Shown here: positions 12,900 to 22,658 of the stretch, piece after piece
How positions within the stretch are numbered: position 1 is the first letter of the stretch
Layout of the letters: every line of letters starts with the position of its first letter
Assembly (NCBI RefSeq): GCF_900091445.1
Contig: NZ_LT607733.1
Span: 1,629,501 to 1,693,500, forward strand
Reading direction: 5' to 3'
From: Micromonospora echinofusca
GTDB lineage: Bacteria > Actinomycetota > Actinomycetes > Mycobacteriales > Micromonosporaceae
Length of the DNA stretch: 64,000 nt
The notes under the pieces: generated by a model
Told to the model about the DNA's origin: nothing
What the model saw: only the letters and a program-made list of their open reading frames with translations
Database searches by the model: none
Program-made: the position numbers and the translations under genes

Positions 12900-14549
12900 T
12901 CACGCCCGCAACGCCCCGGCCACATCGAGCAGCTGGGCCACGCCCGCCGACCGGTCGGTCAGGTGCAGCCGCACCACCGGGCGCTCCCGCTCGGCCAGTG
13001 CCTGCCGGTCGCCGGCGGCCTGCGCCGCCTGCAACTCGCCGAAGGTGTACGGCCGCCCCGGCACCGGCAGGTCGTCGGCGACCGCGCCGGTGAGCTGGAG
13101 GTAGCTGCCAACCTGCGGACCGCCCTTGTGGTACTGGCCGGTGGAGTGCAGGAACCGCGGGCCCCAGCCGAAGGTGACCGGACGGCCTGCGGCGCCGGCC
13201 AGCAGCGGCCGCAGCCGGGCCGCGTCGGCGTCGGCGAACCGGTCGAGGTACGCCATCACCGCGAGGTAGCCGTCGTCGCCCGCCCCGTCGATCAGCAGGC
13301 GCAGCACGCCGGCCAGGTCGCCCGGGGCGCCCTGCGGCGCGTACACCTCGATCGCGCCCTCGGTGAACGACGGCGTCTCCGCCGGCGGACCCGAGGCGAG
13401 GATCCGGTTGGTGTTCTCCTTGCTCTCGGTGACGTTGGGCTGGTTGAACGGGTCGATGCCCAGCACCACGCCGGCGACCGCGGTGGCGTACTCCCAGGCC
13501 AGGAACTGCGCGCCGAGCGGGCCGTTGACCGCCACGTCGGCGTCGACGCCGCCGGCCGGGACGGCGCCGGCGGGCAACGCGCCGCCGTAGGTCACGGTGA
13601 GCACGTCGTCGCCGGCCGCGCCGGGACTCTGCGGCGACTCCACGACGACCGGCAGGATGCCGACGCCGGCCTTGCCGGTGGACTCGGCGATCAGCTGCTC
13701 GGCCCAGTCGCCGAGGCCCTCGATGCCGGTGCCGTCGGAGATCAGGGCGACCTTGTCCCGGCCCATGGTGGCCGCCGCGCCGAGCGCCGCGCCGAGCGCC
13801 AGGCCCGGGTTGTCGCGGTCCCCGCCCAGCGACCGCGCCAGCGCGTCGGCCTGGTCGAGCAGCTCGCCCACCTCGACGCCGGCCAGCGCCGACGGGACCA
13901 GCCCGAACGCGGTCAGCGCGGAGTAGCGGCCGCCGACGTTCGGGTCGGCGAGCACGGTGAAGGCACCCATCTCGGTGGCGGTCTGCTCCAGGGGCGAACC
14001 CGGGTCGGTGACGACCACGAAGTGCCGGCCGGCCTCCGCCTCGGTCATCCCCGAGTCGAGGAACGCCTGCCAGTAGGCCCGGCGGTGGCTGTCGGTCTCG
14101 ACCGTCGAGCCGGACTTGCTGGCCACCACCACCACGGTGCGCTCCAGCCGGTCGGCCAGCGCCGCCCGGACCTGTCCCGGGTCGGTGGTGTCGAGCACCG
14201 TCAGCTGCTTGCCGAGGGTGCGGGCGATGACCTCGGGGGCCAGCGACGAGCCGCCCATCCCGGCGAGCACCACGTGGTCCAGGTCGGCCAGCTCCGCCTT
14301 CAGCTCGGCGAGCTGGGGGAGCAGTTCCCGGCTGCGCAGGTGGGTGTCCACCCAGCCGAGGCGGATCTTCGCCTCGGCCTCGGCGTCCGGGCCCCACAGG
14401 GTCGGGTCCTTCGCGGCCAGCTTGCCCGGCACGCCGGCACCGACCAGCGCCTCCCGGGTGGAGGCGGGCGCCGACTTGTCGACGGTGTCGGCCCCGTGCA
14501 CGGAGAGCCCGGCGGCGGCCTCGACCGCCCCGGCCAGCAGGTCACTCAC
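12900..14549 (-). CDS. pgi: Glucose-6-phosphate isomerase
   Basis: This 549-residue enzyme interconverts glucose 6-phosphate and fructose 6-phosphate and feeds the pentose phosphate pathway. It is of the divergent type found in actinobacterial pentose phosphate operons. [13 protein letters not shown] and [12 protein letters not shown] form the sugar-phosphate SIS motifs, and [13 protein letters not shown] is conserved. The GTG start sits within a GAGCGAAGCGAGGTGGCGG repeat-like context. It lies between tal and zwf. Confidence 0.93.
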   Translation of the reverse strand: MSDLLAGAVEAAAGLSVHGADTVDKSAPASTREALVGAGVPGKLAAKDPTLWGPDAEAEAKIRLGWVDTHLRSRELLPQLAELKAELADLDHVVLAGMGGSSLAPEVIARTLGKQLTVLDTTDPGQVRAALADRLERTVVVVASKSGSTVETDSHRRAYWQAFLDSGMTEAEAGRHFVVVTDPGSPLEQTATEMGAFTVLADPNVGGRYSALTAFGLVPSALAGVEVGELLDQADALARSLGGDRDNPGLALGAALGAAATMGRDKVALISDGTGIEGLGDWAEQLIAESTGKAGVGILPVVVESPQSPGAAGDDVLTVTYGGALPAGAVPAGGVDADVAVNGPLGAQFLAWEYATAVAGVVLGIDPFNQPNVTESKENTNRILASGPPAETPSFTEGAIEVYAPQGAPGDLAGVLRLLIDGAGDDGYLAVMAYLDRFADADAARLRPLLAGAAGRPVTFGWGPRFLHSTGQYHKGGPQVGSYLQLTGAVADDLPVPGRPYTFGELQAAQAAGDRQALAERERPVVRLHLTDRSAGVAQLLDVAGALRA

Positions 14550-14626
14550 GCCGCCACCTCGCTTCGCTCGGCGGCGGCGCGAGGCGCCGCACTGCTGAGC
14601 CCGATGGTTCGCTCGCTACGCTCACT
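14550..14626 (-). repeat. Extragenic repeat-like sequence between tal and pgi
   Basis: On the minus strand the interval reads as GAGTGAGCGTAGCGAGCGAA, a GC-rich inverted segment (GCGGCGCCTCGCGCCGC) and CGAGCGAAGCGAGG. It provides the region of the pgi ribosome site. The words match the family seen between zwf and opcA. Its function is unknown. Confidence 0.4.
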
Positions 14627-15804
14627 CACGCGTTGCCTCCCGCCTGCTGCGCGGCCTGCGCGTTGCCCTTCGCGGCGTCGCCCGGGTGGCCGGCGCCCCG
14701 GCCCGCGGCCGACAGCGACTTGCGGACGCCGTCGAGCAGCTCCTGCCAGCTCGTCTCGAACTTCTCCACGCCCTCGCGCTCCAGGGTCTCGATCACGTCG
14801 GCCATGTCGATTCCCACCGACTCCAGGTCCGCGAAGACCTTGCGGGCCTCGTCGTACGAGCCGGTGATGGTGTCGCCGCGGGTCTCGCCGTGGTCGGCGT
14901 ACGCGTGCACGACCGGCTCCGGCATGGTGTTGACCGTGCCGGGGGCGATCAGCTCCTCGACGTAGATGACGTCCCGGTAGTCCGGGTTCTTGGTCGAGGT
15001 GGAGGCCCACAGCGGCCGCTGCGGGTGGGCGCCGGCGTCGGCGAGCGCCTGCCACCGGTCGGAGGAGAAGACCTCGCCGTAGCGCTCGTACGCCAGCTTG
15101 GCGTTGGCGACGGCGGCCTTGCCGCGCAGCGCCTTGGCCTCGTCGGAGCCGAGCTTCTCCAGCCGCTTGTCGATCTCGCTGTCGACCCGGGAGACGAAGA
15201 ACGAGGCGACCGAGCCGATCTTCGACAGGTCGTGGCCGTTGGCCTTGGCCTTCTCGAGACCGGCCAGGAACGCCTCCATCACCTGCGAGTAGCGCTCCAG
15301 CCCGAAGATCAGCGTGACGTTGACGCTGATCCCCTCGGCCAGGGTGGCGGTGATGGCCGGCAGGCCCGCCTCGGTGGCCGGGATCTTGATGAAGAGGTTG
15401 GGCCGGTCGACCAGCCACCACAGAGCCTTGGCCTCGGCGACCGTCCTGTCGGTCTCGTGGGCCAGCCGCGGGTCCACCTCGATGGAGACCCGGCCGTCGA
15501 CACCGCCGCTGCCCTCGTACGACGGGCGCATCACGTCGCACGCCCACCGCACGTCGTACGTGGTGAGCATGCGTACGGCCTCCTCGACCTCCACGCCACG
15601 GGCGGCGAGGTCGCGCAGCTGCCAGTCGTACTCGTCGGCGTCGCTCAGCGCCTTGGCGAAGATCGTCGGGTTGGTGGTCACCCCGGCCACGTGCTTCTCC
15701 CGGCGGAGCTGGTCCAGCCCGCCGGAGGACAGCCGTACCCGGGAAAGGTCGTCGAGCCAGACCGCCACGCCTGCGGCGGTGAGTTCACTAAGCCTGTCCG
15801 TCAT
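14626..15804 (-). CDS. tal: Transaldolase
   Basis: This 392-residue enzyme moves a three-carbon dihydroxyacetone unit from sedoheptulose 7-phosphate to glyceraldehyde 3-phosphate. VTTNPTIF lies near residue 44. The Schiff-base Lys lies in NLFIKIPAT (near residue 141). [11 protein letters not shown] is conserved. The C-terminal 25 residues are Ala/Gly-rich. The ATG at 15804 is favoured because GGGGAG ends ten bases upstream; a GTG three codons earlier is too close to that site. It follows tkt after 16 bases. Confidence 0.95.
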   Translation of the reverse strand: MTDRLSELTAAGVAVWLDDLSRVRLSSGGLDQLRREKHVAGVTTNPTIFAKALSDADEYDWQLRDLAARGVEVEEAVRMLTTYDVRWACDVMRPSYEGSGGVDGRVSIEVDPRLAHETDRTVAEAKALWWLVDRPNLFIKIPATEAGLPAITATLAEGISVNVTLIFGLERYSQVMEAFLAGLEKAKANGHDLSKIGSVASFFVSRVDSEIDKRLEKLGSDEAKALRGKAAVANAKLAYERYGEVFSSDRWQALADAGAHPQRPLWASTSTKNPDYRDVIYVEELIAPGTVNTMPEPVVHAYADHGETRGDTITGSYDEARKVFADLESVGIDMADVIETLEREGVEKFETSWQELLDGVRKSLSAAGRGAGHPGDAAKGNAQAAQQAGGNA

Positions 15805-15820
15805 GCCGTCCACGCTCCCC

Positions 15821-17959
15821 TCAGTTGCCGGTCGTGAAACCGGTGATGTCGCCCATCCGGGTCAGCGCCGCGTGCGCGGCGGCCACGATCCGGTCGGGGG
15901 TGAAGCCGAACTGCTCGAAGAGCACGGAGTGCGGGGCGCTCGCGCCGTAGTGCTCCAGGCTCACGCTCTCGCCGCAGTCGCCGACGATGCCGTGCCAGGA
16001 CATGGCGATGCCCGCCTCCACGCTCACCCGTGCCTTTACCCCGCGCGGCAGTACCGACTCCCGGTACGCCTCGTCCTGCTCGAAGAACCACTCCTGGCAG
16101 GGCATCGAGACGACCCGGGTGGGGGTGCCGTCGGCCTCCAGCCGCTCGCGGGCGGTGAGGCAGAGCTGCACCTCGGAGCCGGTGCCGATGAGGATCACCT
16201 GCGGCTTGCCGTTGGACGCCTCAGCCAGCACGTAGCCACCCCTGGCCACGCCCTCCGCGCCGGCCAGGGTGGAGCGGTCGAGCGTCGGCAGCGCCTGCCG
16301 GCTCAGCGCCAGCGCGGTCGGCCGGTCGGTGTGCTCCAGGGCCTGCCGCCAGGCCCAGGCCGTCTCGTTGGCGTCGGCCGGCCGGACCACGTCCAGGCCG
16401 GGGATGGCGCGCAGCGCGGTCAGGTGCTCCACCGGCTGGTGCGTGGGGCCGTCCTCGCCGAGGCCGATCGAGTCGTGCGTCCAGACGTAGACCACCGGCA
16501 GCTTCATCAGCGCGGCGAGGCGTACCGCCGGACGCATGTAGTCGCTGAACACCAGGAAGGTGCCGCCGTACGGGCGGGTGCCGCCGTGCAGCGCGATGCC
16601 GTTGAGGATCGCGCCCATGGCGTGCTCACGGATGCCGAAGTGCAGCGTGCGGCCGTACTCGTGGCCGGGGAAGTCCTTGGTGGCGTGGACGGCGGGGACG
16701 AAGGACGGCTCGCCCTTCATGGTGGTGTTGTTGCTCTCCGCCAGGTCGGCCGAGCCACCCCACAGCTCCGGCAGCACTCCGGCGAGCGCCTCCAGGACCT
16801 TGCCGGAGGCGGCCCGGGTGGCGACGCCCTTGGCGTCGGCGGGGAACTCCGGTAGCGCCTCGGTCCAGCCGCTCGGCAGGATCCGCCCGGCCATCCGGTC
16901 GTAGAGCGCGTGACGCTCCGGGTTGGCCTTCGCCCAGCCGTCGAACGCCGTGGTCCACTCCTGCTGGGCCCGGGCGCCGCGCTCCATCACCGTGCGGGCG
17001 TGGCCGAGCATCTCCTCGTCGACCTCGAAGGTCCGCGCCGGGTCGAAGCCGAGGAGCTTCTTGGTGGCGGCCACCTCGTCGCCGCCAAGCGCCGAACCGT
17101 GGATCTTGCCGGTGTTCTTCTTGTTGGGCGCGGGCCAGCCGATGATGGTGCGCAGCGCGATGAAGGAGGGGCGGCCGGTCTCGGCCTTCGCCGCCAGCAG
17201 CGCCCGGTGCAGGGCCTCGACGTCCTCGTGGTAGTCGCCCTGGTCGGCGTCGCCGGCGCGCCAGTCGACGGTCTGCACGTGCCAGCCGTACGCCTCGTAG
17301 CGGGCCGCGACGTCCTCGCTCTTGGCGATGCGGGTGTCGTCCTCGATCGAGATCTCGTTGTCGTCGTAGATCACCGTGAGGTTGCCGAGCTGCTGGTGCC
17401 CGGCGAGCGCGCTGGCCTCGTGGCTGATGCCCTCCTCGATGTCGCCGTCGGAGACGATGCACCAGATGTCGTGGTCGAAGACCGACCGGCCCGGCTCGGC
17501 CTCCGGGTCGAACAGGCCGCGCTCGCGGCGGGCGGCCATCGCCATGCCGACCGCGTTGCCGAGGCCCTGCCCGAGCGGCCCGGTGGTGGTCTCCACGCCG
17601 GGGGTGTGCCCGTGCTCGGGGTGGCCCGGGGTCAGCGAGCCCCACTGCCGCAGCGACTCCAGGTCCTGCAGGGCCAGCGGGTAGCCGGAGAGGAAGAGCT
17701 GGATGTAGAGGGTGAGGCTGGAGTGGCCCGCGGAGAGCACGAAGCGGTCCCGGCCGGGCCAGTTCGGGTCGGCCGGGTTGTGCCGCATGACCCGGTTGAA
17801 GAGCAGGTAGGCCGCGGGCGCGAGGCTCATCGCGGTGCCCGGGTGACCGTTGCCGGATTTCTCCACGGCGTCCATGGCCAGCACGCGGACGGTGTCGACG
17901 GCCCGGCGGTCGAGGTCGGACCAGTTGAGTGCGGGGTGCTCGGGTCGGTTGGCAGCCAC
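15821..17959 (-). CDS. tkt: Transketolase
   Basis: This 712-residue thiamine-diphosphate enzyme transfers two-carbon units in the non-oxidative pentose phosphate branch. [14 protein letters not shown] is near the N-terminus. The cofactor motif starts at [14 protein letters not shown] and ends near [34 protein letters not shown] is the conserved C-domain loop. The GTG at 17959 has GAGGAG ten bases upstream and gives the usual N-terminus [16 protein letters not shown]. It is the first gene of the pentose phosphate operon, divergent from ctaB. Confidence 0.96.
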   Translation of the reverse strand: MAANRPEHPALNWSDLDRRAVDTVRVLAMDAVEKSGNGHPGTAMSLAPAAYLLFNRVMRHNPADPNWPGRDRFVLSAGHSSLTLYIQLFLSGYPLALQDLESLRQWGSLTPGHPEHGHTPGVETTTGPLGQGLGNAVGMAMAARRERGLFDPEAEPGRSVFDHDIWCIVSDGDIEEGISHEASALAGHQQLGNLTVIYDDNEISIEDDTRIAKSEDVAARYEAYGWHVQTVDWRAGDADQGDYHEDVEALHRALLAAKAETGRPSFIALRTIIGWPAPNKKNTGKIHGSALGGDEVAATKKLLGFDPARTFEVDEEMLGHARTVMERGARAQQEWTTAFDGWAKANPERHALYDRMAGRILPSGWTEALPEFPADAKGVATRAASGKVLEALAGVLPELWGGSADLAESNNTTMKGEPSFVPAVHATKDFPGHEYGRTLHFGIREHAMGAILNGIALHGGTRPYGGTFLVFSDYMRPAVRLAALMKLPVVYVWTHDSIGLGEDGPTHQPVEHLTALRAIPGLDVVRPADANETAWAWRQALEHTDRPTALALSRQALPTLDRSTLAGAEGVARGGYVLAEASNGKPQVILIGTGSEVQLCLTARERLEADGTPTRVVSMPCQEWFFEQDEAYRESVLPRGVKARVSVEAGIAMSWHGIVGDCGESVSLEHYGASAPHSVLFEQFGFTPDRIVAAAHAALTRMGDITGFTTGN

Positions 17960-18002
17960 GATGGTTGTGCTCCTCGGCAGATGGGCGGAACCCTCAGTGA
18001 TG

Positions 18003-18008
18003 ACCCTA
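18003..18008 (-). promoter_or_regulatory. Candidate -10 box of the pentose phosphate operon
   Basis: TAGGGT on the minus strand lies 43 bases before the tkt GTG and would give a short leader carrying the GAGGAG ribosome site. The -35 region is GC-rich and unclear. Confidence 0.4.
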
Positions 18009-18145
18009 TCGAGCGGTCCTAAACGTCCGCCCAGGGATCTCTGCATGCCGGTCTGTACTGGTCGGCGCCGCTGACCGGTACCGACCCGACGGTGTGACGG
18101 CCCGCACCGTTGTCGGGTCGCCCGGGCAGCCAAAACGACGGCGCG

Positions 18146-18151
18146 TAGTCT
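18146..18151 (+). promoter_or_regulatory. Candidate -10 box of ctaB
   Basis: TAGTCT matches TAnnnT and lies 73 bases before the ctaB GTG. It faces away from the tkt promoter in the divergent tkt-ctaB interval. Confidence 0.35.
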
Positions 18152-18224
18152 GTGGTGCGGTGTGTGGCCCCACCCGGGTCCGGCCGATCCGACCTCCCCT
18201 GCCGACGCCGGAAGGTGGCAATCC

Positions 18225-19184
18225 GTGAGCATGATCACCGAGCGCCCCGTCAGCAACTCTGCCGGGCAGCCGCCGGTGCGGACCACGGTGGAGACGTCGG
18301 CGGTGACCCGCCGGGACGTCCGCGCGGTGGTCTCGGCCTACGTGACGCTGACCAAGCCGCGGATCGTGGAGCTGCTCCTCGTCACCACGGTTCCGGCGAT
18401 GATGCTCGCGGACGGCGGCATGCCGTCGCTCTGGCTGGTCGCCGTGGTGCTGGTCGGCGGCTCGCTCGCGGCCGGCGCGGCCAGCGTCATCAACTGCTAC
18501 ATCGACCGCGACATCGACCAGCTGATGCGGCGCACCAAGCGTCGCCCCCTGCCGGCGCACACCGTGACGCCGCGCAACGCGCTGATCTTCGGGCTGGTGC
18601 TGGCGGCGGTGTCGGTCGCGATGATGGCGGCGTTCACCAACCTGCTGGCCGCCGGGCTCACGCTGGCCGCGATCGTCTACTACGACGTCGTCTACACCCT
18701 CTGGCTCAAGCGCACCACGACGGCGAACACGTTCTGGGGCGGGGCCTGCGGGGCGGCGCCGGTGCTGATCGGCTGGGCGGCGGTGACCGGGACGCTCGCC
18801 CCGGCCGCGTGGGCGCTGTTCGCGGTGGTCTTCTTCTGGCAGATGCCGCACTTCTACCCGCTGGCGATGAAGTACAAGGACGACTACGCCCGGGCCGGCA
18901 TCCCGATGCTGCCGGTGGTGGCCTCCACCCGGCGGGTGAACGCCGAGATCATCGGCTTCGCCTGGCTGACCGTGGCGTCCTCGCTGGCCGTGTGGCCGCT
19001 GGGGATGAGCCTGATCTACGGCGTCCCCGCCGTGGTGGTGGGCGCGATCTTCGTGGTGGAGGCGCACAAGCTGGCCCGCCGGGTCGCGCGGGGGCAGGCC
19101 GTCAAGCCGATGCGGCTGTTCCACTGGTCGACCACCTACCTGACCATCCTCTTCGCCGCCGTCGCGCTCGACGCCCTGATCTGA
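18225..19184 (+). CDS. ctaB: Protoheme IX farnesyltransferase (haem O synthase)
   Basis: This 319-residue integral membrane prenyltransferase adds a farnesyl group to haem b, giving haem O for aa3-type cytochrome oxidase. The UbiA-type motif is [19 protein letters not shown] (near residue 90), and the second acidic motif is [15 protein letters not shown]. About eight to nine hydrophobic helices can be seen. The GTG at 18225 has GGAAGG nine bases upstream; an in-frame ATG two codons later is possible. Its partner ctaA is encoded 1.7 kb downstream on the other strand. Confidence 0.95.
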   Translation: MSMITERPVSNSAGQPPVRTTVETSAVTRRDVRAVVSAYVTLTKPRIVELLLVTTVPAMMLADGGMPSLWLVAVVLVGGSLAAGAASVINCYIDRDIDQLMRRTKRRPLPAHTVTPRNALIFGLVLAAVSVAMMAAFTNLLAAGLTLAAIVYYDVVYTLWLKRTTTANTFWGGACGAAPVLIGWAAVTGTLAPAAWALFAVVFFWQMPHFYPLAMKYKDDYARAGIPMLPVVASTRRVNAEIIGFAWLTVASSLAVWPLGMSLIYGVPAVVVGAIFVVEAHKLARRVARGQAVKPMRLFHWSTTYLTILFAAVALDALI

Positions 19185-19536
19185 CCGGACCGCTGCGCGC
19201 CGCCCCGACCGGGCCGCGCCGCCCCTGACCCGACCGTGCCGCGCCGGGTCCGCTTGCGGATCGTGGGTCGGGTCCGGCTGCCGCTGCCGTACCGGAAAGT
19301 CATTGTTGTGTATGCCTTGTCCGGGTTTCCCGTCACATCGGTGACACCGTTCGCATCGGTCCTGAACCGCTTCGGATGCCCCGGGCCGGGCCGGTTCGGG
19401 ACGACGTTTTGGCACGATAAGTAGGGATGATCAGGGCATATCGCCTGTGGTTCTCCTTAAACCTGCGGGTAATTGGCATCACAAAAGGTTCATGGTTCTC
19501 GCCCGCCCGGGTGGAAGTCTGCTTACGCTTCGCGTC
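19185..19536. other. 352-base interval without a recognisable gene
   Basis: The stretch after ctaB is less GC-rich than its surroundings in its second half (for example CACAAAAGGTTCATGG). It holds a short inverted repeat GTCAC-ATCG-GTGAC near 19334 and a repeated CATCGGT. No open frame or RNA gene could be supported. It probably contains the promoter of the downstream small gene. Confidence 0.4.
19524..19529 (+). promoter_or_regulatory. Leaderless -10 box of the 110-residue unknown gene
   Basis: TACGCT lies seven bases before the ATG at 19537, and no ribosome site is visible. This fits a leaderless transcript. Confidence 0.4.
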
Positions 19537-19869
19537 ATGGCAGATGGTTCCGATACGACGCTGACGGCCGAGCAGACCCCCGGGCACGCCCCGCAGGGCC
19601 TGGTCGCGGGCATCAAGTCGTTCGCCGCCGGTCACGGCGGGGCGAAGGCGGTCATCGAATACGTCGGCAAGCGTGGCGCGCGCATCGTCCTCGTGGGTGA
19701 GGACGGGGTGTGGGGCGACCAGTTCGCCGACGACACCGTCGTGGCGCGGCAGGCCTGCGCGACGGCGGGAGTCACCGTCGAGAACGCCTGGGAGCGTGAA
19801 CTGATGGACCAGATGCGTCCGAGCAACGACCTCTGGCGGTCGATGGCCCGGCGCACGATGGCCCGTTGA
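19537..19869 (+). CDS. Small conserved hypothetical protein
   Basis: This 110-residue soluble protein has no recognised family. It has no signal peptide, membrane helix or metal motif. It contains a Gly-rich stretch (AAGHGGAKAVIEYVGKRGAR) and a predicted alpha/beta centre (IVLVGEDGVWGDQF), followed by two Cys-poor helices. Codon use is normal for the genome, so it is probably a real gene. The downstream ATP-grasp gene begins six bases after its stop, which suggests cotranscription. Confidence 0.6.
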   Translation: MADGSDTTLTAEQTPGHAPQGLVAGIKSFAAGHGGAKAVIEYVGKRGARIVLVGEDGVWGDQFADDTVVARQACATAGVTVENAWERELMDQMRPSNDLWRSMARRTMAR

Positions 19870-19875
19870 CATAAA

Positions 19876-20799
19876 TTGACCGACCACCACCAGTCGACCC
19901 GGGGGAAACCCCGGGTCGCTCTCGTAACCTGTGCCGATCTGCCGGACCTCGACCCCGACGACCGGCTGTTGCTCGACCCGCTGGCCCGCCGCGGGGTGAC
20001 CGCCGACGTGCTGGACTGGGCCGACCCGGGCGCCGACTGGCCCGCGTACGACCTGGCGGTGCTCCGCTCGCCGTGGGACTACGCGCTGCGGCGCGACGAG
20101 TTCGTCGCCTGGGCGTCGCGGGTTCCCACCCTGGCCAACCCGGCGGACGTCGTGCGCTGGAACACCGACAAGCGGTACCTGGCCGAGCTGTCCGCGGCGG
20201 GGGTGCCGACCGTGCCGACGTCCTGGGTCGCGCCGGGGGAGGACTGGCAGCCGCCCGCCGCCAGCGGCGAGTACGTCGTCAAGCCGGCCGTCAGCGCGGG
20301 CAGCCAGGACACCGGCCGCTACGACCTGGCCGATCCGCACCACCGGGAACTGGCCGTGGCGCACGTACGGCGGCTGTCGGACGCCGGGCGGCTGACCATG
20401 GTGCAGCCGTACCTCGACGCCGTCGACACGGCCGGCGAGACGGCCCTGCTCTACCTGGCCGGGCCGGACGGCCCGACGTTCAGCCACGCGATCCGCAAGG
20501 GGCCGATGCTGACCGGCCCGGACCTCGGGGTCGACGGGCTGCACCGGCCCGAGCAGATCACGGCCCGCACCGCCACCGCCGCGCAGTTGGCGGTTGCGGA
20601 GAGGGCCCTCGCGGCGGTGCCCGGCGGGTCGGGGCGACTGCTCTACGCCCGGGTGGACCTCATCCCGGGCCCGGACGGCGCGCCGTTCCTGGTGGAGCTG
20701 GAGCTGACCGAGCCGTCGCTGTTCCTCGGCCACGCCGACGGGGCCGCCGACCGGCTGGCCGACGCGATCCTGCTCCACCTGGCCCGCGCCGCCGGCTGA
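19876..20799 (+). CDS. ATP-grasp domain protein
   Basis: This 307-residue protein has the ATP-grasp fold, which joins an acyl phosphate to an amine or similar nucleophile. The N-terminal Rossmann-like lobe covers about residues 12-95. The central lobe carries NTDKRYLAELSAAGVPTVPT and YVVKPAVSAGSQDTGRY, with the ATP-binding Lys. The C-terminal LVELELTEPSLFL carries the metal-binding acidic residues. It resembles the COG0189 group that includes the cycloserine enzyme DcsG, but the substrate is unknown. The TTG start has no clear ribosome site and lies six bases after the preceding stop. Confidence 0.8.
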   Translation: MTDHHQSTRGKPRVALVTCADLPDLDPDDRLLLDPLARRGVTADVLDWADPGADWPAYDLAVLRSPWDYALRRDEFVAWASRVPTLANPADVVRWNTDKRYLAELSAAGVPTVPTSWVAPGEDWQPPAASGEYVVKPAVSAGSQDTGRYDLADPHHRELAVAHVRRLSDAGRLTMVQPYLDAVDTAGETALLYLAGPDGPTFSHAIRKGPMLTGPDLGVDGLHRPEQITARTATAAQLAVAERALAAVPGGSGRLLYARVDLIPGPDGAPFLVELELTEPSLFLGHADGAADRLADAILLHLARAAG

Positions 20800-20839
20800 C
20801 CGGCCCGCCAGGTGCGCAGCCGAACGGGCCGGGGAGCGC

Positions 20840-21784
20840 TCAGGCGGCGACCGGGACGGCCCGGTCGACGGCGTCCGGGGCCGGCGACGGCGCGACCGGG
20901 CGGCGCTCGCGGGTGGCCCACTGCACCGACAGGGTGGCCAGCAGGACCAGGCAGGAGCCCAGCATGTGCGCGCCCACCAGCAGCGCCGGCAGGTTGGTGA
21001 AGTACTGCACGAAGCCGATCAGGCCCTGACCCAGCTCGACGGCGACGAGCACCAGCGCGGCCCGTGCGGCCCGCTGCGCGCCGACCGCGCGGAAGGCGAA
21101 GACCAGCGCCACGGACAGGCCGATCAGCAGGAAGACGCTGTCGGCGTGCACCTGGGAGATCGTCTCGGGGTCGAGCCCGTTGCGGGCGGCGCCCTGGTCG
21201 CCCGCGTGCGGGCCGCTGCCCGTCACCCAGGTGCCGATCACCAGCACCGCCGCGCTGACCACGGTGGTGATCGCGGTGAGGGTCCGCAGTGGGGCCGGCA
21301 CGACGGCCACCGCCGGGCCCGCCGGGTCCTTGATCCGCCGCCACAGGGCGTACGCGGCCGCGATCACCAGCATCGAGGCGAGGAAGTGCAGGCCGACCAC
21401 CCACGGGTTGAGGTTGGTGAGCACGGTGATGCCGCCGACGATCGCCTGGGCCGGGATGCCGAAGAGCACGGCGACCGCGAGGGGGATCAGCTCCCGCCGG
21501 CGGGGGCGGTGCAGCAGCACGGCCACCAGCACCGCCAGCGCGATGATGCCGACCGCGAAGGTGAGCAGGCGGTTGCCGAACTCGATGACTCCGTGCACGC
21601 CCATCTCGGAGGTCGTGACGTACGAGTCGTCGGTGCACCGGGGCCAGGTCGGGCAGCCGAGGCCGGACGCGGTGAGCCGGACGGCCCCGCCGGTGACGAC
21701 GATGCCCACGTTCGCGATGATCGAGGCGAGCGCGAGACGGCGCAGCAGGGCGGTGGAGACCGGGAACCGGACGGATCTCTTCAC
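20840..21784 (-). CDS. ctaA: Haem A synthase
   Basis: This 314-residue membrane protein has about eight helices. It oxidises the methyl group of haem O to the formyl group of haem A. The conserved haem-ligand His residues lie in EMGVHGVIEFGNR, VVGLHFLASM, ISQVHADSVFL and VGAHMLGSC. A paired-Cys segment, GLGCPTWPRC, in the first outer loop is typical of Gram-positive CtaA. The GTG start has no ribosome site but a TAGGAT seven bases upstream. It is divergent from sufR. Confidence 0.94.
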   Translation of the reverse strand: MKRSVRFPVSTALLRRLALASIIANVGIVVTGGAVRLTASGLGCPTWPRCTDDSYVTTSEMGVHGVIEFGNRLLTFAVGIIALAVLVAVLLHRPRRRELIPLAVAVLFGIPAQAIVGGITVLTNLNPWVVGLHFLASMLVIAAAYALWRRIKDPAGPAVAVVPAPLRTLTAITTVVSAAVLVIGTWVTGSGPHAGDQGAARNGLDPETISQVHADSVFLLIGLSVALVFAFRAVGAQRAARAALVLVAVELGQGLIGFVQYFTNLPALLVGAHMLGSCLVLLATLSVQWATRERRPVAPSPAPDAVDRAVPVAA

Positions 21785-21791
21785 GGCGCAA

Positions 21792-21797
21792 ATCCTA
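21792..21797 (-). promoter_or_regulatory. Leaderless -10 box of ctaA
   Basis: TAGGAT on the minus strand is separated by exactly seven bases from the ctaA GTG. It faces the sufR promoter within a 115-base divergent interval. Confidence 0.5.
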
Positions 21798-21863
21798 CGC
21801 ACCGTAGTGGAGCACGATCGGGTGACTCCGGCAGTGCGGTGGTTCGGATCACCGGACCCCGGT

Positions 21864-21899
21864 TTGCGGGCCTCGGGCGAATTACGTAACGTTGGCGTT
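21864..21899 (+). promoter_or_regulatory. Leaderless sufR promoter with overlapping palindromes
   Basis: A TTGCGG -35-like hexamer (21864-21869), a 17-base spacer, TAACGT (21887-21892) and seven bases lead straight into the sufR GTG at 21900. The region contains the palindromes TTACGTAA (21882-21889) and AACGTT (21888-21893) overlapping the -10 box. That is a plausible place for SufR to bind its own promoter. The operator role is inference. Confidence 0.45.
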
Positions 21900-22658
21900 G
21901 TGAAAAACGTGGCGGGGCTCCCGGGGCGCCGGCCGACGGCCGTCCCGGCCGACGGCCGGTCCGCGTCCGTCGCGGACCTCTCCACCCGCGACCGGGTCAC
22001 CCAGCTGCTGCTGGAGCGCGGCGCGACCACCGCCGTAGAGCTCGGCTCGGCGCTCGGGCTCAGCCCGGCCGCGATCCGCCGGCACCTCGACGCGATGCTC
22101 GCCGACGGCGACGTGTTCGCCCGCGAGCAGACCGTCCGGGGCCACCGCGGCCGCGGCCGGCCGGCGAAGGTGTTCCTGCTGACCGACGCGGCCCGGGTCC
22201 GCTGTGGCACCCACCACTACGACAACATGGCCACCGCCGCGCTGCGCTGGATCTCCCGCAATGGCGGCGCCGAGGCGGTCGAGGCGTTCGCAGCCGACCA
22301 GGTCGCCGCGCTGGAGGCCCGCTGCCGGGCCGCCATGGAGGACGCCGGCGACGACCCGCTCGCGCGGGCCGAGGCACTCGCCGGAGCGCTGACCGCCGAG
22401 GGTTACGCTGCGAACGCGTCCACGATCGCCTCCGGCGGCCAGCTCTGCCAGCACCACTGCCCGGTGGCGCACGTGGCCGCCGAGTTCCCCCAGCTGTGCG
22501 AGGCCGAGACCGCGGTCATCTCCCGCCTGGTCGGCACCCACGTGCAGCGCCTGGCCACCATCGCCCACGGCGACGGGGTGTGCACCACGCACATCCCCAC
22601 CCAGCCGGGGCGTGCCCGTTCCGGTAAGACCGTCACCACTGTGAGGACAGATAGATGA
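21900..22658 (+). CDS. sufR: SufR, iron-sulfur-sensing repressor of the SUF operon
   Basis: This 252-residue DeoR/ArsR-like winged-helix regulator has [20 protein letters not shown] and [14 protein letters not shown] as the HTH (about residues 30-62). The C-terminal domain carries [18 protein letters not shown] (C-x3-C-x12-C), which binds an Fe-S cluster in SufR homologues. The cluster-bound protein represses the suf genes in other bacteria. The GTG start is probably leaderless. The TGA overlaps the sufB ATG by four bases, so the regulator is the first gene of the operon it controls. Confidence 0.92.
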   Translation: MKNVAGLPGRRPTAVPADGRSASVADLSTRDRVTQLLLERGATTAVELGSALGLSPAAIRRHLDAMLADGDVFAREQTVRGHRGRGRPAKVFLLTDAARVRCGTHHYDNMATAALRWISRNGGAEAVEAFAADQVAALEARCRAAMEDAGDDPLARAEALAGALTAEGYAANASTIASGGQLCQHHCPVAHVAAEFPQLCEAETAVISRLVGTHVQRLATIAHGDGVCTTHIPTQPGRARSGKTVTTVRTDR

